This document shows positions 11,812-24,924 of a stretch of DNA of 64,000 bases, in pieces (the stretch's first letter is position 1; each line of letters starts with the position of its first letter). The notes under the pieces are model-generated. The model was not told where the DNA came from. It ran no database searches and saw only the letters and a program-made list of their open reading frames with translations. Location: assembly GCA_964030475.1 (NCBI GenBank), contig CAXIPT010000001.1, forward strand, positions 23,303,532 through 23,367,531. Direction: 5' to 3'. The translations under genes and the position numbers were made by a program. The stretch is from Tethya wilhelma. Taxonomy: Eukaryota > Porifera > Demospongiae > Tethyida > Tethyidae.

Positions 11812-14800
11812 TCAAAATGGCTGTTTATCAAGTTCTTCAATCATGTTCTCTTCATTGTCTTGTAAAGCAGACATGTTAACTGCCTTGGTCTCTGATTCTG
11901 ACTCTGAATTGGGCAGTCTTTGAGGCCTTTCAGAGAAGAAGATGGGCACATACATTATACAAGATACTGTAACTGGGTCCATTGTTATCACATGCAATAA
12001 TATTCCAGTCACCACTTCACAGATAGTGTGAACTGAGTACTAACTGCACACGTTCATACATATACATGTAAATATAATACCGTATAGCCGGAAATATTGA
12101 TGGGGATTTTAATTTGACGGTTTGACGGTCAAAGTCCAAATTGTCAAATTTAAATCCGCCAATATTTTGGGTACCGTATATGAATGCATTATGCGTACGC
12201 ACAAATCGTCAAATTTAATTCGTTAATATTTTAATTTTATGTTCTGCGGAGCAAACCGTCAAATTTTTTGACCGTCAATATTTCCGGCTACCGTATAGCT
12301 CCAAATTTTCGTGGTACAATATTTTCGTGAATTTCGTGATTTGACCGTATATCACGAAAATTTTCTCCACGTAAATTTAGAAAACCGTATATCGGCAATA
12401 TAATTTCAGAGATCGTAATTCACGAAAATTAGCACAAAACAGCAAAGACAGACTTTTCACGAACTTTTTGGACCCAGAAAATTTGGAGCTATACGGTATA
12501 TGGTACAAACAAAGTGTTCCAAAGCTCTATAGTAGATGGACAGCTTGCTAAAGTAGAATGGATGTACACCAAGATACAAACCACATTGGAGCATATATGT
12601 AACTTATAACACATAATATAGCTTTACAAGATACTATTATACCTTCCAGCTTCTCTCTTGCGTACAACCAGGCAGATGATTCCGGCAACCAGGACAAGAG
12701 TTATCAGAGCAATTACACACACCACTGATACAACAATGGCCACGATCTCACCAGGCCGATCTGAAGAATTGGGAACAAAGATGTAACACCGTAACACGAG
12801 TAAATACAGAATAGACTAGTTCTACACGAGCTCACAACTCATCCCTGAACTGGACCCATCAAGAGTATTGCTATAACACCAGATCATCATGAGCCCAAGA
12901 GGAGGTATGACACAAGTGTGCCATTGCTGACTCAGTACCAATGCAAAGTACTAGGATCATGTGATTGGAATGTAATTAAGCGGACATGATTGTGACCACA
13001 AAACTTTGAAATGGGGTTTAGTCACATGCACCTAAGTGCTGAGTCAGCAAAAGCACACTCGTGTTGTACCTCCTCTGACCATGAGCTCTGGTGCCACAAT
13101 GGACATGTTTCACTAGAAATAACAGTCCAGAAATTAAAATGAACTTAGCTAAACCTTCATGGTAATTGTAAGCTGAGGGTCTAACTGGATAAGCATAATA
13201 ATGTACAGTACATGCAGTCGTACCTCGAAGGCCTCCTTGAGTAGCTGTATTGTGAGTGCATGTGAGAGTAGGACATTAGTAAGGTACAGTTCATAACTGA
13301 CAACTATTATATGTACTGTATATTGTATGTATATAACTTACGTGGAACTGTAATTTGTGAACGGAGTTGAAACAAAGATGGTGATGCATATGGAAAGAAT
13401 AACATAGATGAAGTGAGTACACATTGCCAAACATATCCACATATGTATTATGGGTCAACTATAACATATCAATAATTCCTGTAGGGGCCGGCATACTGTA
13501 CATAGGATTTAATGGAGCAAATGTGCAAAAGTACACATTTGTGGATCCATAAATGGTGATTTCCATATTTAGCGACCATTATTCTGATACAGTTCACTAA
13601 CATACATTATACATGCATAAAATGTACCTTTGGTTGTGATGCCTTTCACTGGTTCCCACATAGTAAATTCATTATAGTCAAAATCTTCAGGATCCCGTGA
13701 CACTCTGACACCAGCCCTCACTCTCAACTACAAACCAAGACACAAAATACATCGATCCTTAGAGCAAGTTAGCCAAGAATGGGTACATATCTAGTGCCAG
13801 TAGCTACTGGGGATCAATAATGGAATTCCACAATAGGCAAAGTGATTAGATTGTCACAATTAGCACAATCATGGATGTGTACATGTACTGTATGCAATCC
13901 CAAGTGTTTGCCCAACCCTCATTGCACATGCATGCACAGTTGTTGTGGGTTAACAGAAACACACTTGTGCTCCACATTACCCAAACAATGATGACCTCAC
14001 TCCATACCTCATAGTCATTGGCATCCTCCACAGGTGTGATGACCAGGTAGTCAAACTCAGCACTGACTTCCACCGTATTGATGAACTCCTTGTCAAAGTT
14101 ACGATACTGAACCACATAAACCTCCACCTGGCCTGTTGGGGGTGTGGTCACTAACATGTCCCACCTTGCCACAACAGTCTTGTTATCAAAAGTACGTTGA
14201 ACAGTGAGACCTTTGACCTCTTCTTCTGGAGCTGTACGGGTGTGTGTTGTGTCCGTTTGTACACATGACACATATGCATTCAAATACCGTATAGCGGGTA
14301 AATCTAGCAGGCTTAAAATTTGGCAAATTCCCATTTTAGCGTGATTGGCGATTTAATTCTGCATGCTGCATTCTATATACGTGCACGCATGCATAAAAAA
14401 CTGTTAGGCGATTTGAAGAATAATTCGCCAAATTTACCCGCTATACAGTAATTGCCAATGTACTGACATCATGTACTGTACTACCCTGTTGAACCGGGTG
14501 TTCATTTACTAACGGCACTGTCTGACCTGGTGCTAATTTGAGACCGACATATAATTGAGATCTGGTGTGAAAAACCGTGGTAAGAATAGCATCAACCTTT
14601 TAGGCAACCTAAGGCTAAACTTTCAACCAGGTCACTACTTTTGGAATTTTGCATATTTGCATTAAAACTGACCGAAGTGATGGTACAGTAAACTAAATCA
14701 CTGAAATATGCAGAGAGAGCCATTGCTCTAGTTAATAAACCAGGTGTTTATTCAAAACCCACTGTTTAATACCGTACCCACCAAATTTACCCGCTATACG

Positions 14801-15285
14801 GTACTCAATATGAGCTAGCTCGGCTCAGCATTAAAATGGGGTCGGTGAACATTAATTTGAAAACAGATTTAATTGTATAATTATGATATGTACACAATGA
14901 AATGCAAGATGATAATCATCTTGCATTTCGTAGATTTCACACTCACCGTTTCCAAAAGTAGCACTGAGTGCTTCTAGCAGTATACCACTGGGAGTACCTG
15001 ATGCTGACTCAGCAGTCATTGTCACCACATAGCTTGTGATTGGCATAAGGTCGTTCAAAATATACTCATAGAGGCCATCTTGAGGCACTGAGCCATCACT
15101 CCGCACTGGTAACAGTTCACCCACTGATGAGCTAGTCGATTCATCATCAACATAATAGTTGAGGCTGTATCTCAAGAGGAGAGGGTGGTAGGTGTTTAGG
15201 GTGAGAGGAGAGAGCCATTGTACGAACAGAGAGGATCTGGTGTCAGAAACAACAGTTATTGAGTCCAGGGGACTAGGGGTACCAG

Positions 15286-15329
<44 letters not shown>

Positions 15330-15912
15330 AGGGTATACGGTGTTACTAAAGACAACAGTTTATATAGGTCACAGAGTACTTGCTGAAATAGCAAAAAGGG
15401 TTCTTGCTATTCAGCAAACAATGCGCTTACTTCAGCTAGAGTGAAGAATGCACACAAACAATTGTAGACCTGCTGACTAAGGCTGGATAGCTACACCTAT
15501 GCTACATTTGCCTTGTGTAGTGAACCAATCATCATTTTTGTACTTAATTACATTATGTGGCACGAGACCACCAGCTATGCACCACACATACAAAGCACAA
15601 CAATGGCCATGTGTGTGTGAGGCTGGAGGCACTCACGTAGAGCATCAATGATAGCACTCTTCACTGAGTTCTCTCCATTGCTAGTGAACACCCTACACTG
15701 GTAGACCCCTCCTTGCTCCAGAGCCTCCACCACCAGCAGGGACTGGGAGGAGTCTGTAGAGATGTCCACATTGGGGTCATTGGTGTCCACCTGCAGCCCA
15801 TTGATGAGCCACTCTACAGTGCTAACATTAGAGGTGAAGTTACAGGTAAGGCTGAGCTGGGAGCCAAGTCGATGGACATCAGGAGCAGTGGTTAGTGATG
15901 AGATCATTGGTG

Positions 15913-15957
<45 letters not shown>

Positions 15958-17324
15958 TGTCATTGCGTAGCAACCAAAGTTTTTATAGGCTCATTGTCAG
16001 TTACTGGCTTGGTAGTAGCTAGGGGTCACAGGGGCCAATGACTAGTTGCATGCCTTTAAGTGTGTGGCACTCGATCGACCATGCATCGAGTGCCCCCCCA
16101 CTAAATAAGGGTCATGCAATGTGTTATGATGATGCAGCATCTGTGAATATCATTGTGTTAAATTGGCATTAAATTATGTGCATGACTCGGCAATCTACAC
16201 AATCACTAGCAATACCTTCCATATCAGTGCCAGCTCCATCCACTAACTCCACCACTCCAGAAACAGCAGTGCCATAGTTGTTGGACACAACACACTCATA
16301 CTGTCCATACGCATCACTACTACTGGTGTCAACGCTAAGGGTGGATACACTCTCATCTGTAGCCTCACTCTGTGCCACTTGACCTCCATTTCTTCTCCAG
16401 ATGGTGGTTACACCAAGTGAGTGTTCACAAGTTAGAGTGACTGTGGTAGCGCTGGTGATGAATCGAGAGGTGGAGAGAGTGAGGTTGGTGACTTCAGGAG
16501 CTATGAGTATGATTGTGTGTGCAGTATACAATAAACATAACATAAATACACTGATGTAACTTAGAAGAGTGGAAGTTTGCCCATATTACAACAAAATGAT
16601 TCTTGGATAATAACAGCAAATTGTGCAATACCAAACCATGCTCAGATCAATGTCATGTACACTTGACATGGATCATACACCTGTAAACAAGACAGGTAAG
16701 CAATGCTATCACACACTGTTCATTGTCTATACGAGAACAGCATCAGTACAAGTCATAAGACATAATACTTATACACAAGGAGAGGACGGGCAACAGCAAC
16801 ACATCAATACACAAGAGTGTGATACAGCAGTGTGATAGTATGTACTACATTCTATACCCTACCTTGAAATGTCTGAAGGCAAATGTATGGCCAAGGTCCA
16901 GCACACGGTGCTCTGTAAAACATACCATCTTTTCTAATCGTGAGACACACTGGAAGACTAGGGCCAGGGGGCTCCTGGCTACCATAGTTGTCAGTTCCCA
17001 CTACTAGAGTGCCATCACCATTTCTTGACTGAGCTTGTGTATAGTTGTCATCAGTGAACTCATATCCCAGCCAGTAATCAAGGCCATCCTCTCCCAGGAC
17101 TGCGATGTAGCGCTGTAGGTGCTCTAACTCTTGGGCAGTTGTGAGTGTTAGTAGACCCAGTCCACCATTGCTTTGACATTCATTGTGAGCATTTAAGTTA
17201 GTCTGATGTTGACTGGTCATTAGCTCTATGCAACGGCCAGGTGTGAGAGGTAGTGAGTTTCCATCACACTTAAGAGCTGTTGATAAACATACTGTGTGTG
17301 TGTGTGAGTGAGTGTGTGTGTGTG

Positions 17325-17365
<41 letters not shown>

Positions 17366-17594
17366 TGTGTGTGTGCGTGTGTGTGTGTGTGAGTGACAGA
17401 TATAAGACTGTATGTTTACGTTTGGACGTGCTATGCCACACCCAAAAAAGCCACACAGAAACAGACATAAATGATCAGTAAAACACAGAACAAGGAAGTA
17501 GAAGGCTTTATCTATATATACAAACAAACTACACAAACTTACCAATACAAAAAATGACGGGTAGTATACAGCAATAAAGAATCAGAGGCTTCAT
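11812..17594 (-). CDS. Type I membrane receptor: CTLD, two Ig, FN3 region, TM, short tail
   Basis: Eleven exons on the minus strand join in frame to 649 residues: 17543-17594, 16863-17276, 16216-16500, 15637-15912, 14947-15285, 14008-14231, 13628-13727, 13342-13347, 13224-13244, 12643-12760 and 11812-11926. Exon 1 encodes a signal peptide (MKPLILYCCILPVIFCI). Exon 2 is a C-type lectin-like domain with WLGYEF and C...PWPYICLQ. Exons 3 and 4 are Ig domains (LTC...YECVVSNNYG; LTCNF...YQCRVFTSNG). Exon 5 is FN3 (FVQWLSP, ITSYVVTMTAES). Exon 6 with exon 7 looks like a second, weaker FN3. A 6-nt and a 21-nt microexon supply a Pro-rich juxtamembrane piece. Exon 10 holds one TM helix (IVAIVVSVVCVIALITLVLV) and the stop-transfer VRKRE. 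The tail of about 45 residues is acidic, ends ELDKQPF and has no kinase domain or tyrosine motif. Most introns are phase 1. A surface recognition role is inferred from the domains. The splice model is a prediction. Confidence 0.85.
12078..12291. mobile_element. TACCGTATA-end MITE in the last receptor intron
   Basis: Begins TACCGTATAGCCGGAAATAT. The right end carries the inverse ATATTTCCGGCTACCGTATA. Internal AAATTTAAATCCGCCAATAT blocks give further inverted symmetry. A diverged copy lies at 24162-24380. Confidence 0.7.
12289..12498. mobile_element. Second TACCGTATA MITE with a different core, abutting the first
   Basis: Left end TACCGTATAGCTCCAAATTT, right end AAATTTGGAGCTATACGGTA: perfect inverted ends of about 20 bp. 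The core holds TTTTCGTG/CACGAAAA pairs. It shares the terminal bases with the neighbouring element but not the interior. Confidence 0.8.
14285..14450. mobile_element. TACCGTATA MITE in a receptor intron
   Basis: Left end TACCGTATAGCGGGTAAAT, right end AATTTACCCGCTATACAGTA. It is 166 bp long and lies in the intron between receptor exons 5 and 6. The element at 47343-47470 has related ends, and a terminal piece lies at 14770-14803. Confidence 0.75.
17292..17393. repeat. (GT)n microsatellite in receptor intron 1
   Basis: Interrupted GT tract of about 100 bp. On the minus strand it is (CA)n just upstream of the CTLD exon acceptor at 17276. Confidence 0.9.
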
Positions 17595-17797
17595 TTTCAG
17601 CGAGTAAACAGTTTTTATTTTTGTCTCTTGTTGGCTATTTATAAAATCTCGTGACACGCGATGCCCTCCCCCGCCCACCGGAACCGGAAACATTACTGTA
17701 GCCCCACCCATCGTTCTAATAGTTTGCTTGCTCAGCATTTTTCTCCCTTCACTGATCAAGTGTTTATGAGCTTGGTGCTGAGTAAACCCACTGTACC
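17595..17797. promoter_or_regulatory. Candidate bidirectional promoter
   Basis: Only 203 bp separate the start codons of two divergent genes. The interval holds a GC/KLF-type box CCCCGCCCACC (about 17668-17679), tandem ETS-like cores ACCGGAACCGGAAA (17677-17690) and a TATA-like TTTATAAAAT (about 17638-17647). These are sequence matches only; use as promoter sites is inferred. Confidence 0.6.
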
Positions 17798-20700
17798 ATG
17801 GGCAATAAACAAGACAAGAATTCACAACAACCAAGGGCCTTAACAACCATCACCAATAACTCATCTGCTGGCAGCTTCAGCAAAGGTAAGACAATTATAT
17901 TAGATGAGTGCACTGACACCACTTTTTCTTGACTATGACAGTAAAGCTTGGCTGTAATTGTGCTCACTCATCATATATCTAGGTGAGAGTGTGCCTCTTG
18001 ATAGAGACCTCGTTGTGAAAGTTCTCTTGGCAGTAAGAGTTCATGATGATAATGTATTTGTCAGGAGAGGAAGGATTGGTGAAATTCTTAGAATCTCGGA
18101 TTTCAAAGTTAATGAAATTGTTCTTGGTTGTTCATCAGATGAAGAACGACTGAACAAGCTGGTTGAGTTTTGGCTAGTATGGTGTCCGTTTGCATCTTGG
18201 CGCTGGTTGATTTGGTACTTGGCCTTGTATGACTGCCAGGATGTTGTGGACACGATTGTTCAATATGCTGAACCATTGACTGGTAGGTGTTATCAGTGTA
18301 TGTGTCTATACAGCAACCCTGTCTCAGAGGGGAAACCATCAGAGGTTAAATGTGATGCACACATGCAATATGTACACATACCTTCGTATAAGTTGACTCT
18401 GTGATAGTTTAAATTTCTAGATCTTGTCTGATTGCACATTTTATTGAAAGTCTATTTGTATTCATAGCCTCATAAACCAAGCCCTCTCCGCTATGCTGAA
18501 TAAAGCGTAGTGGAGAGGGCTTGGTTTACAAGGCTATTGTATTCACATGAGCCATTGTTTTCTTCTAATAACTTGGTCATATTAATTACATATAATTATT
18601 CTGCTTGTGTGTAACTGACCTTTACCCATGGAGTCCTAGTCCGAGTATGTGTTCCAAGTAGACCACATCAAAGTATGTGTACCCCCAGGCTTAGTCGAAA
18701 ACTAATAGACTTTACAGTCCATTGTCCAGTATACATGATTGGGCATTGTGTGAAAATTATTCCATTGTTAAAATTAATTTATTTGTAGACTCTTCACTCA
18801 CTGTGGACAATGTCCTGTCCATTGTGAATACCTGCAATATAACCACCTACGCTCTTAATGACTGTCTGGGAGTGTCAGCTGGGAGTATGGATGGAATAAG
18901 AAAGAGAATATCCCGTTTGAGTGTCAATGATGATCAATACAAGGAGAAGATAATCTTCTGGTGGTTGTCCACGTCACCTTTTGCTAGCTGGGAGTGTCTA
19001 GCTGAGTCTCTGGCCTACTGGAAACCAGCTGCTAGGAGATACTACTTTGAACTACACTCAAGTGAAGCTTGCAAGCGTGCTTATGGCCAAGTAGTAAAGT
19101 ATTACAAGCACAAAAAAGGTACAGTAACTAACCCTTTCTTGTTGGCATTCACAAGTTTGAGATAGTAAGTGAAATTTATTATGGTCTTATTATTTTAGAG
19201 GCCTCCTTGAGTCCAGACAACCTCACACTAGCATTTGAGAAGACACCATACCAGTAAGTTATATAGTGACATCTTTATGCTTACTCAAAACTGGGATTAC
19301 TTATAGCTGGTTATATTATATATTTTTTCAGTTTACTGGCCATAGATAGAAGCATTTCTAGTGCACAAGTAAATTTAACAATTCCATTTTCTTCTTGCAT
19401 GCACTCACTAGCTACCACCGTCCACTTAAGGGGCGGTACACAACCAATCTAATCAAAGTGTCTTCATCTCTTGACCAAGAAGACCTTGTTGACTACTACC
19501 AGTCCAGACACCCTGCACCTACCTGGAGAGATGTGGCTCATTTTATGTACTATACTCACGAGTATGAAGTACTGGAGTACATTCTAAAGAATTTTCTCAA
19601 TGGTATATAATTATTTATACATGATTTATAGTGGTGGGTATGTATGCTTCTGCTATTATGGTGCACTAACTGTGATATACAGGTTGTACTGTAAGTTATA
19701 ATTATGGCTGTGAGCTCATACACATGTATAAAAGTTAGTAGAAAGTCTTGAGACACATTGGGAATGCAGGGTAGTATATAGTTGGGGGATTATGACTGGT
19801 CTTTTGTTGATGTTCTTTTTGTGTAATATGTTTCAGTGAATGTTGAGTTAAATGTGGTGCCGACCGAAGTCACATCTAACGATCAAGAAGAGCTAGTGGA
19901 AAGAGGAATCATTCTAAATGACAGCACTTCAGACTTGAGTCAGTCAACCTCTATGTCATTGATGGTATTAGTAGCAAAACATAATGTTAATGCTGTATTT
20001 GATAGATTAAGTTGTGCCTTTAGCAGTTCATGCAGCTCTTAATACAATATTGAACTTTTTGTACTGATCACTGAAACATGTATTTTCCTTATTCAGGTGT
20101 GGACAATGTAGTAAAAGTACTCTGTGATCATGTTAAGGTGCCACTGGATCATGACCCTAAGAACTGGCCTCGTTCACGGTACATTGGTGTTGATATTCTC
20201 CACATCTGTTCTACTTCTGTGGATGCCATTCTGAGCACGTGCACACATGATGAGTCTGAACAGTTTGAAAAGCTAGTTACTTTTTGGTTGAAGAAGTGTC
20301 CCCAAGCATCATGGAGGTGGTTGATATGGCGTCTTCAGGAGAAACACCATACCAGGACTGCTCAAGGAATACTGTCATCAGCAGAGCCTCTAACAGGTGT
20401 GTGTGTGTGTGTGTGTGTGAGGGATGGAGGGGGTGGATGTGATAATAGGTTTATGTGATAAGGATACCAACTCATTGACAAATCAACCCTATTTAAAATC
20501 AAGCTTGTTATACCTAATAGCTTCACATGTAGTCAATCATTTTTGTTTATGCCATACATCATTCTGTACTTCAAATTTCATAATAATAATTACCTATTAC
20601 TATTACAGACTCCACATTGACTGTGGCCAATCTAATGATCTTCTTCAAGGATGTAAGAGCTGACGCTATTCAAAGTTGTCTTCGCATACCTCAAAACTAC

Positions 20701-21639
20701 AAAACAGAGTCACTTCAGTTACAGGCAGATGATGATGAAGTGAAAGAGATGATGCTGAAGTGGTGGGTAGAGTGCTCACCATTTGCCTCCTGGGATATGA
20801 TCACAGCTAAAGGATTTTTCCCTGGCTCTAGCTTTGCTTTTGAGCATCGGGTTGGCACTGCCAGAGATGACTTACCTCTCATTGCATACACAAGTAAGGC
20901 TTGATGAATGTAGGCTACATGGGTGTTGCTTGGGCCTATGGGAAGATGATATGGGTGTTCTTGATCCTCTTTAGTAGTTCGATTGGTATTTTGTAGTGTG
21001 AATGGTTTGGTAACCATCTTGTTATGATGAATGATTTGTCTTCTTTATAACCACTGTAGGACCAGCATCACTCTCTGTTCAAAACTTTCTGGAAATTTTC
21101 AAAGATATACCAGACGAAACAAACCTTTACCAAAGTTTCCTAGGTTTGTTTCTTGTTTCTAACAAACAGCATCATGTAGGACGAATACAACAGCAGTACC
21201 CTGATGTTCCACTGAAGGAGGCAATCTTACGTGCCTTTCTTGATGCTCATTTCAATGACATATCGTGGCAATTGATAGCATACAAGATTTATAACTATGC
21301 AAACTGCTTCGAAACCTTGACCTCAAGTTGGAATACCACAGCTCATGACTTGTACCAACTCATATCAAACATACAGAAGTATCACAAAGGTATAATATTA
21401 TTATATGCATAGTTGCAATAATTAATTGTGCCATGAAACTGTGGTATATAGAAATAAAACGCATGAATGATGTTATCACTAGTAGTCAACAAACATTGAT
21501 TTTGTTTGGTATAGGTACAAGTCTACAAGATCTCTGTGTGAGTGTAATTTCAAGATACACAAGGACACTGGAAGATGTTAGATTTTTACCCTTACCATCC
21601 AAAGTCAAGACACTTGTAGAACTAGCCATGATTGTGTAA
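17798..21639 (+). CDS. Multi-module death-fold-like protein
   Basis: Ten exons join in frame to 701 residues: 17798-17885, 17983-18282, 18789-19118, 19199-19253, 19412-19602, 19837-19938, 20097-20396, 20609-20893, 21060-21389 and 21515-21639. Exons carry helical modules with a death-domain-like core: a hydrophobic helix, then L.EFWL..CPFASW..LI..L. Examples are VEFWLVWCPFASWRWLIWYL (exon 2), IIFWWLSTSPFASWECLAES (exon 3) and TFWLKKCPQASWRWLIWRL (exon 7). Exons 4-5 hold LVDYYQSRHPAPTWRDVAHF. Exons 2, 3, 4-5 and exons 7, 8, 9 form two similar triplets, so the gene arose by internal duplication. There is no signal peptide or TM, so it is probably cytoplasmic. An adaptor role through death-fold contacts is inferred. 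The donor of exon 6 (GTCAGT at 19939) is the least certain junction. The start ATG opens MGNKQDKN and is the first in-frame ATG before the first donor. Confidence 0.8.
18467..18536. repeat. Short perfect-arm hairpin in intron 2
   Basis: Arms AAACCAAGCCCTCTCC and GGAGAGGGCTTGGTTT flank a short loop, with outer AGCCT/AGGCT pairs. It is probably a tiny MITE or the ends of a deleted element. Confidence 0.7.
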
Positions 21640-22642
21640 TAATGCAACTTTTGCTTCAAGGTATTGGTATTTTGATCTCAAAATTTAATATTTACATCAG
21701 TGATGATAATTATTTATTCCTTACATTCACTGACTGTCATAATATACAGTGTAAGTTTCTTTTATACATTATCACTAGCAAATGCCTACGACATTTTGGG
21801 GGGGGGGGCGAGCGTGAGCGTGTGTTTGAGTATCAGATTGCATGAGTGAATATTCAGGCTGAATGTGATTATCATTTGTTTCTGATAGTATGATAGTAAA
21901 CATTGACAATGAAATGTTCAGCGGCTGTGTGGTTAGCTGCATGGTGATTGTGCTGAGTCACTGTCTCTTGGCAATATTGGTGTTCTCTCACTGAGTCTTG
22001 CTTTTTCACTTTGCTGTTGAGCATGCCTTTTCTTGTCTGATTTGCCTCATTGATGCTACCTACTGCTTTTTCTCTCTGCCTAGTGTTTATTGCCATATGC
22101 ATGCGAGTATTCACGTATCACGCAAGTCTATAATCTATTTCTTCTTTGTCTTTCTAACCTTTTTGCCTAGATCTCGCAGTCTTTTCATTTCAGTTCACAA
22201 AGCTGTGCTGCTGTATGCTGCGTACACGCGCTAGCTACAGTCAGCTAGCTCAAGCGCTCCGTGGATCCTGAGAGCTAGCTAGCTAGCTAGCTCCACCTAC
22301 AACTACGTGACGTCATACGTTGTACAAACTTTTGTTACCTAAATTGCAAAATTAGAACAGGAAGCGTTATTTACGGAATATTATTATTATTATTATTATT
22401 ATTATGTCATTTACATGCCACAGTAGGCACAACAAAATGATAAAGAAAAATAAAAATAAAAAGGTCAGGTAAAGAGAATTAACAAAACATGATGTACAAA
22501 TCAGCTGCACAAACCTACAAAATGCGTACAGACATCACACAGACGGAATTCCGGAAGTGCATAGATTCGAATGCCATGTAACGTACATGTGGGGCTCGCT
22601 CACGCTCGCCCCAATTACATATAATTATGGTAATACATCATT
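21640..22642. other. Intergenic, no gene recognised
   Basis: 3' flank of the death-fold gene. It holds a G9 run near 21799, AGCT tandem runs (about 22272-22292) and a (TTA)n tract (about 22380-22405). No exon or transposase signature was seen. Confidence 0.4.
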
Positions 22643-24012
22643 GGGTCATTCCATGTGGAATCAACACAAAAAAATGACGCATGTCCTCAGATTTTATCCA
22701 AAGTTGGTGTGCACATAGTATATCATGAGATGTAAAACCACAACAAATTTTAGGCTCCAATGTTGTATGGCTTCTTAGTTATAACAGGTTAAATTTTTGA
22801 TATTTTTGCAATTTTTCACTGACTCTGCGGTACAAAATATACTTTATCTTCGACTAGGAGCAAGATATGAGGAAACCAACTAGATTTCCTAATAGCACTT
22901 GAAATAAGTTTCAAAATGATATGTTATGAGTATGTATTTGATCCACTAAGGTCAAAGGTTATGTTAACGTTTTGATTAAGTTTGTTTTTCTTCCTCTCGG
23001 GATGCTTCAATTTTCTTAATTTTTTGTCAAAGTGTTTTTTAGTCATTCATTAATATGTAGACAAAATTTTATCTTGGGCCGATAATGGGCTCCAGTAAAA
23101 TGTGGCAGTTTACTGGAACAGGTCTTGAAAATTGGCTAAAATTACATATATTTATTACTTGGTAACATGAACAAGACCTAGACAAGTAAATTGCCACTAT
23201 ATAATGGAACCCATTATCGACCCAAGATAAAATTTTATCTACGTATTAAGGAATGACTAAACAACACTTTGACAAAAAATTAAGATTTGACGATCAAGTA
23301 AGGTCAAAGGGTATGGCAACATTTTGATTGAGTTTGTTGTACTTCCTGTCGGGATCCGTCAATTTTCTTAATTTTTTGTCAAAATGTTGTTTAGTCATTC
23401 CTTAATGCGTAGATAAAATTTTATCTTGGGACGATAATGGGTTCTAGTTTAAAGTAGCAATTTACTTGCTTAGGTCACTGATTTACTAGCTCATGTTACC
23501 AAGTATGTGCTTATTTAGCCAATTTTCAGGACCTGAACCAGTAAATTACCATTTTTTACCGGAGCCCATTATCGGCCCAAGATAAAATTTCATCTACATA
23601 TTAACGAATGACTAAAGAACACTTTGACAAAAAATTAAGAAAATTGAAGCATCCCGAGAGGAAGAAAAACAAACTTAATCAAAACGTTAACATAACCTTT
23701 GACTTTAGTGAATCAAATACATACGCGTAACATATCATTTTAAAGCTTACTTCAAGTGCTATTAGAAAATCTAGTTGGTTTCCTCATATCTTGCTCCTAG
23801 TCGAAGATAAAGTATATTTTGTACCACACAGTCAGTGAAAAATTGCAAAAATATCAAAAATTTAACCTGTTATAACTAAGAAGCCATACAACATTGGAAC
23901 CTAAAATTTGTTGTGGTTTTACATCTCATCATATACTATGTGCACACCAACTTTGGATAAAATCTGAGGACATGCGTCATTTTTTTGTGTTGATTCCACA
24001 TGGAATGACCCC
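22643..24012. mobile_element. Nested palindromic DNA element, 1.37 kb
   Basis: The outer ends are an inverted repeat several hundred bases long: GGGTCATTCCATGTGGAATC at the left, GATTCCACATGGAATGACCC at the right. Inside, a block with TTAATTTTTTGTCAAA and ATAAAATTTTATCTTGG occurs four times in alternating orientation (about 22940-23130 +, 23150-23282 -, 23290-23480 +, 23510-23720 -). No coding frame. A one-ended relative is at 8780. Confidence 0.85.
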
Positions 24013-24161
24013 ATAATGTAAGCTACCCATTCTAGTTCACGCAGGAGGTGGCCACTCACTGGGAACAGACAGTGTTCTTTCTAAAGAGACACATCTCTGT
24101 CAACATAATTAAGTTAGAAGACATTTACAAACTCGGCCAATAATTGTATGCTAGTAAATAT

Positions 24162-24380
24162 TACCGTATAGCCAGAAATATTAATGGGGATTTTAATTTG
24201 ATGATTTGATAGTCAAAATCCAAATCGTTAAATTTAAATCCGCCAATATTTTGGACGCCTTATATATATGAATGTATTATGGGCAGGTGCAAGTCGTCAA
24301 ATTTAAATCATCAATATTTTTATTTTACGTTCTGCAGAACAAACGATCAAATTTTTTGACTGTCAATATTTCCTGCAATA
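24162..24380. mobile_element. TACCGTATA MITE, diverged copy
   Basis: Starts TACCGTATAGCCAGAAATAT and matches the element at 12078-12291 along its length. The right end is eroded. Confidence 0.65.
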
Positions 24381-24610
24381 TGATATGCTTCGTTTCTTCT
24401 CCCCCAATCACAATAGCAATATGTTTCTGCAACAGTTTCACTCATTAAAATCTAAACTATATATAACATTATGTACAACTCATAATTGTAAGCACTTTAG
24501 TTTATTACTAAACATTGGTATATAACACCAAAATCATATGTATGAAGGTATAGACCAGGAGTTCGAAAACAGTTAGCACAAAAGTAAGATGTAAAAAATT
24601 ATATATCAAG

Positions 24611-24837
24611 TTAGACAACTTTTGCTATTTCAACTAAGTCAGTTAAATCACCCAACCTAGTAGTAAAGCCGCCAACCACCATCAGTGCATTGGATGGAAG
24701 AACAGCTGCTAAACATCCCAGTCGGCTAGTGTTCATCTGACTGATGACCTTCCATGCGTTGGAGGTGGGATGGTAGATACGAACATCTGTAGTGGGTATG
24801 CCCTTGGAACCACTAGTACTGCCACCAACNCACACAC

Positions 24838-24924
<87 letters not shown>

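Noticed and set aside
22640..24015. Alternating inverted blocks considered as a CRISPR-like array
   Set aside because: Long diverged arms, no regular short repeats with unique spacers, and a eukaryotic context.
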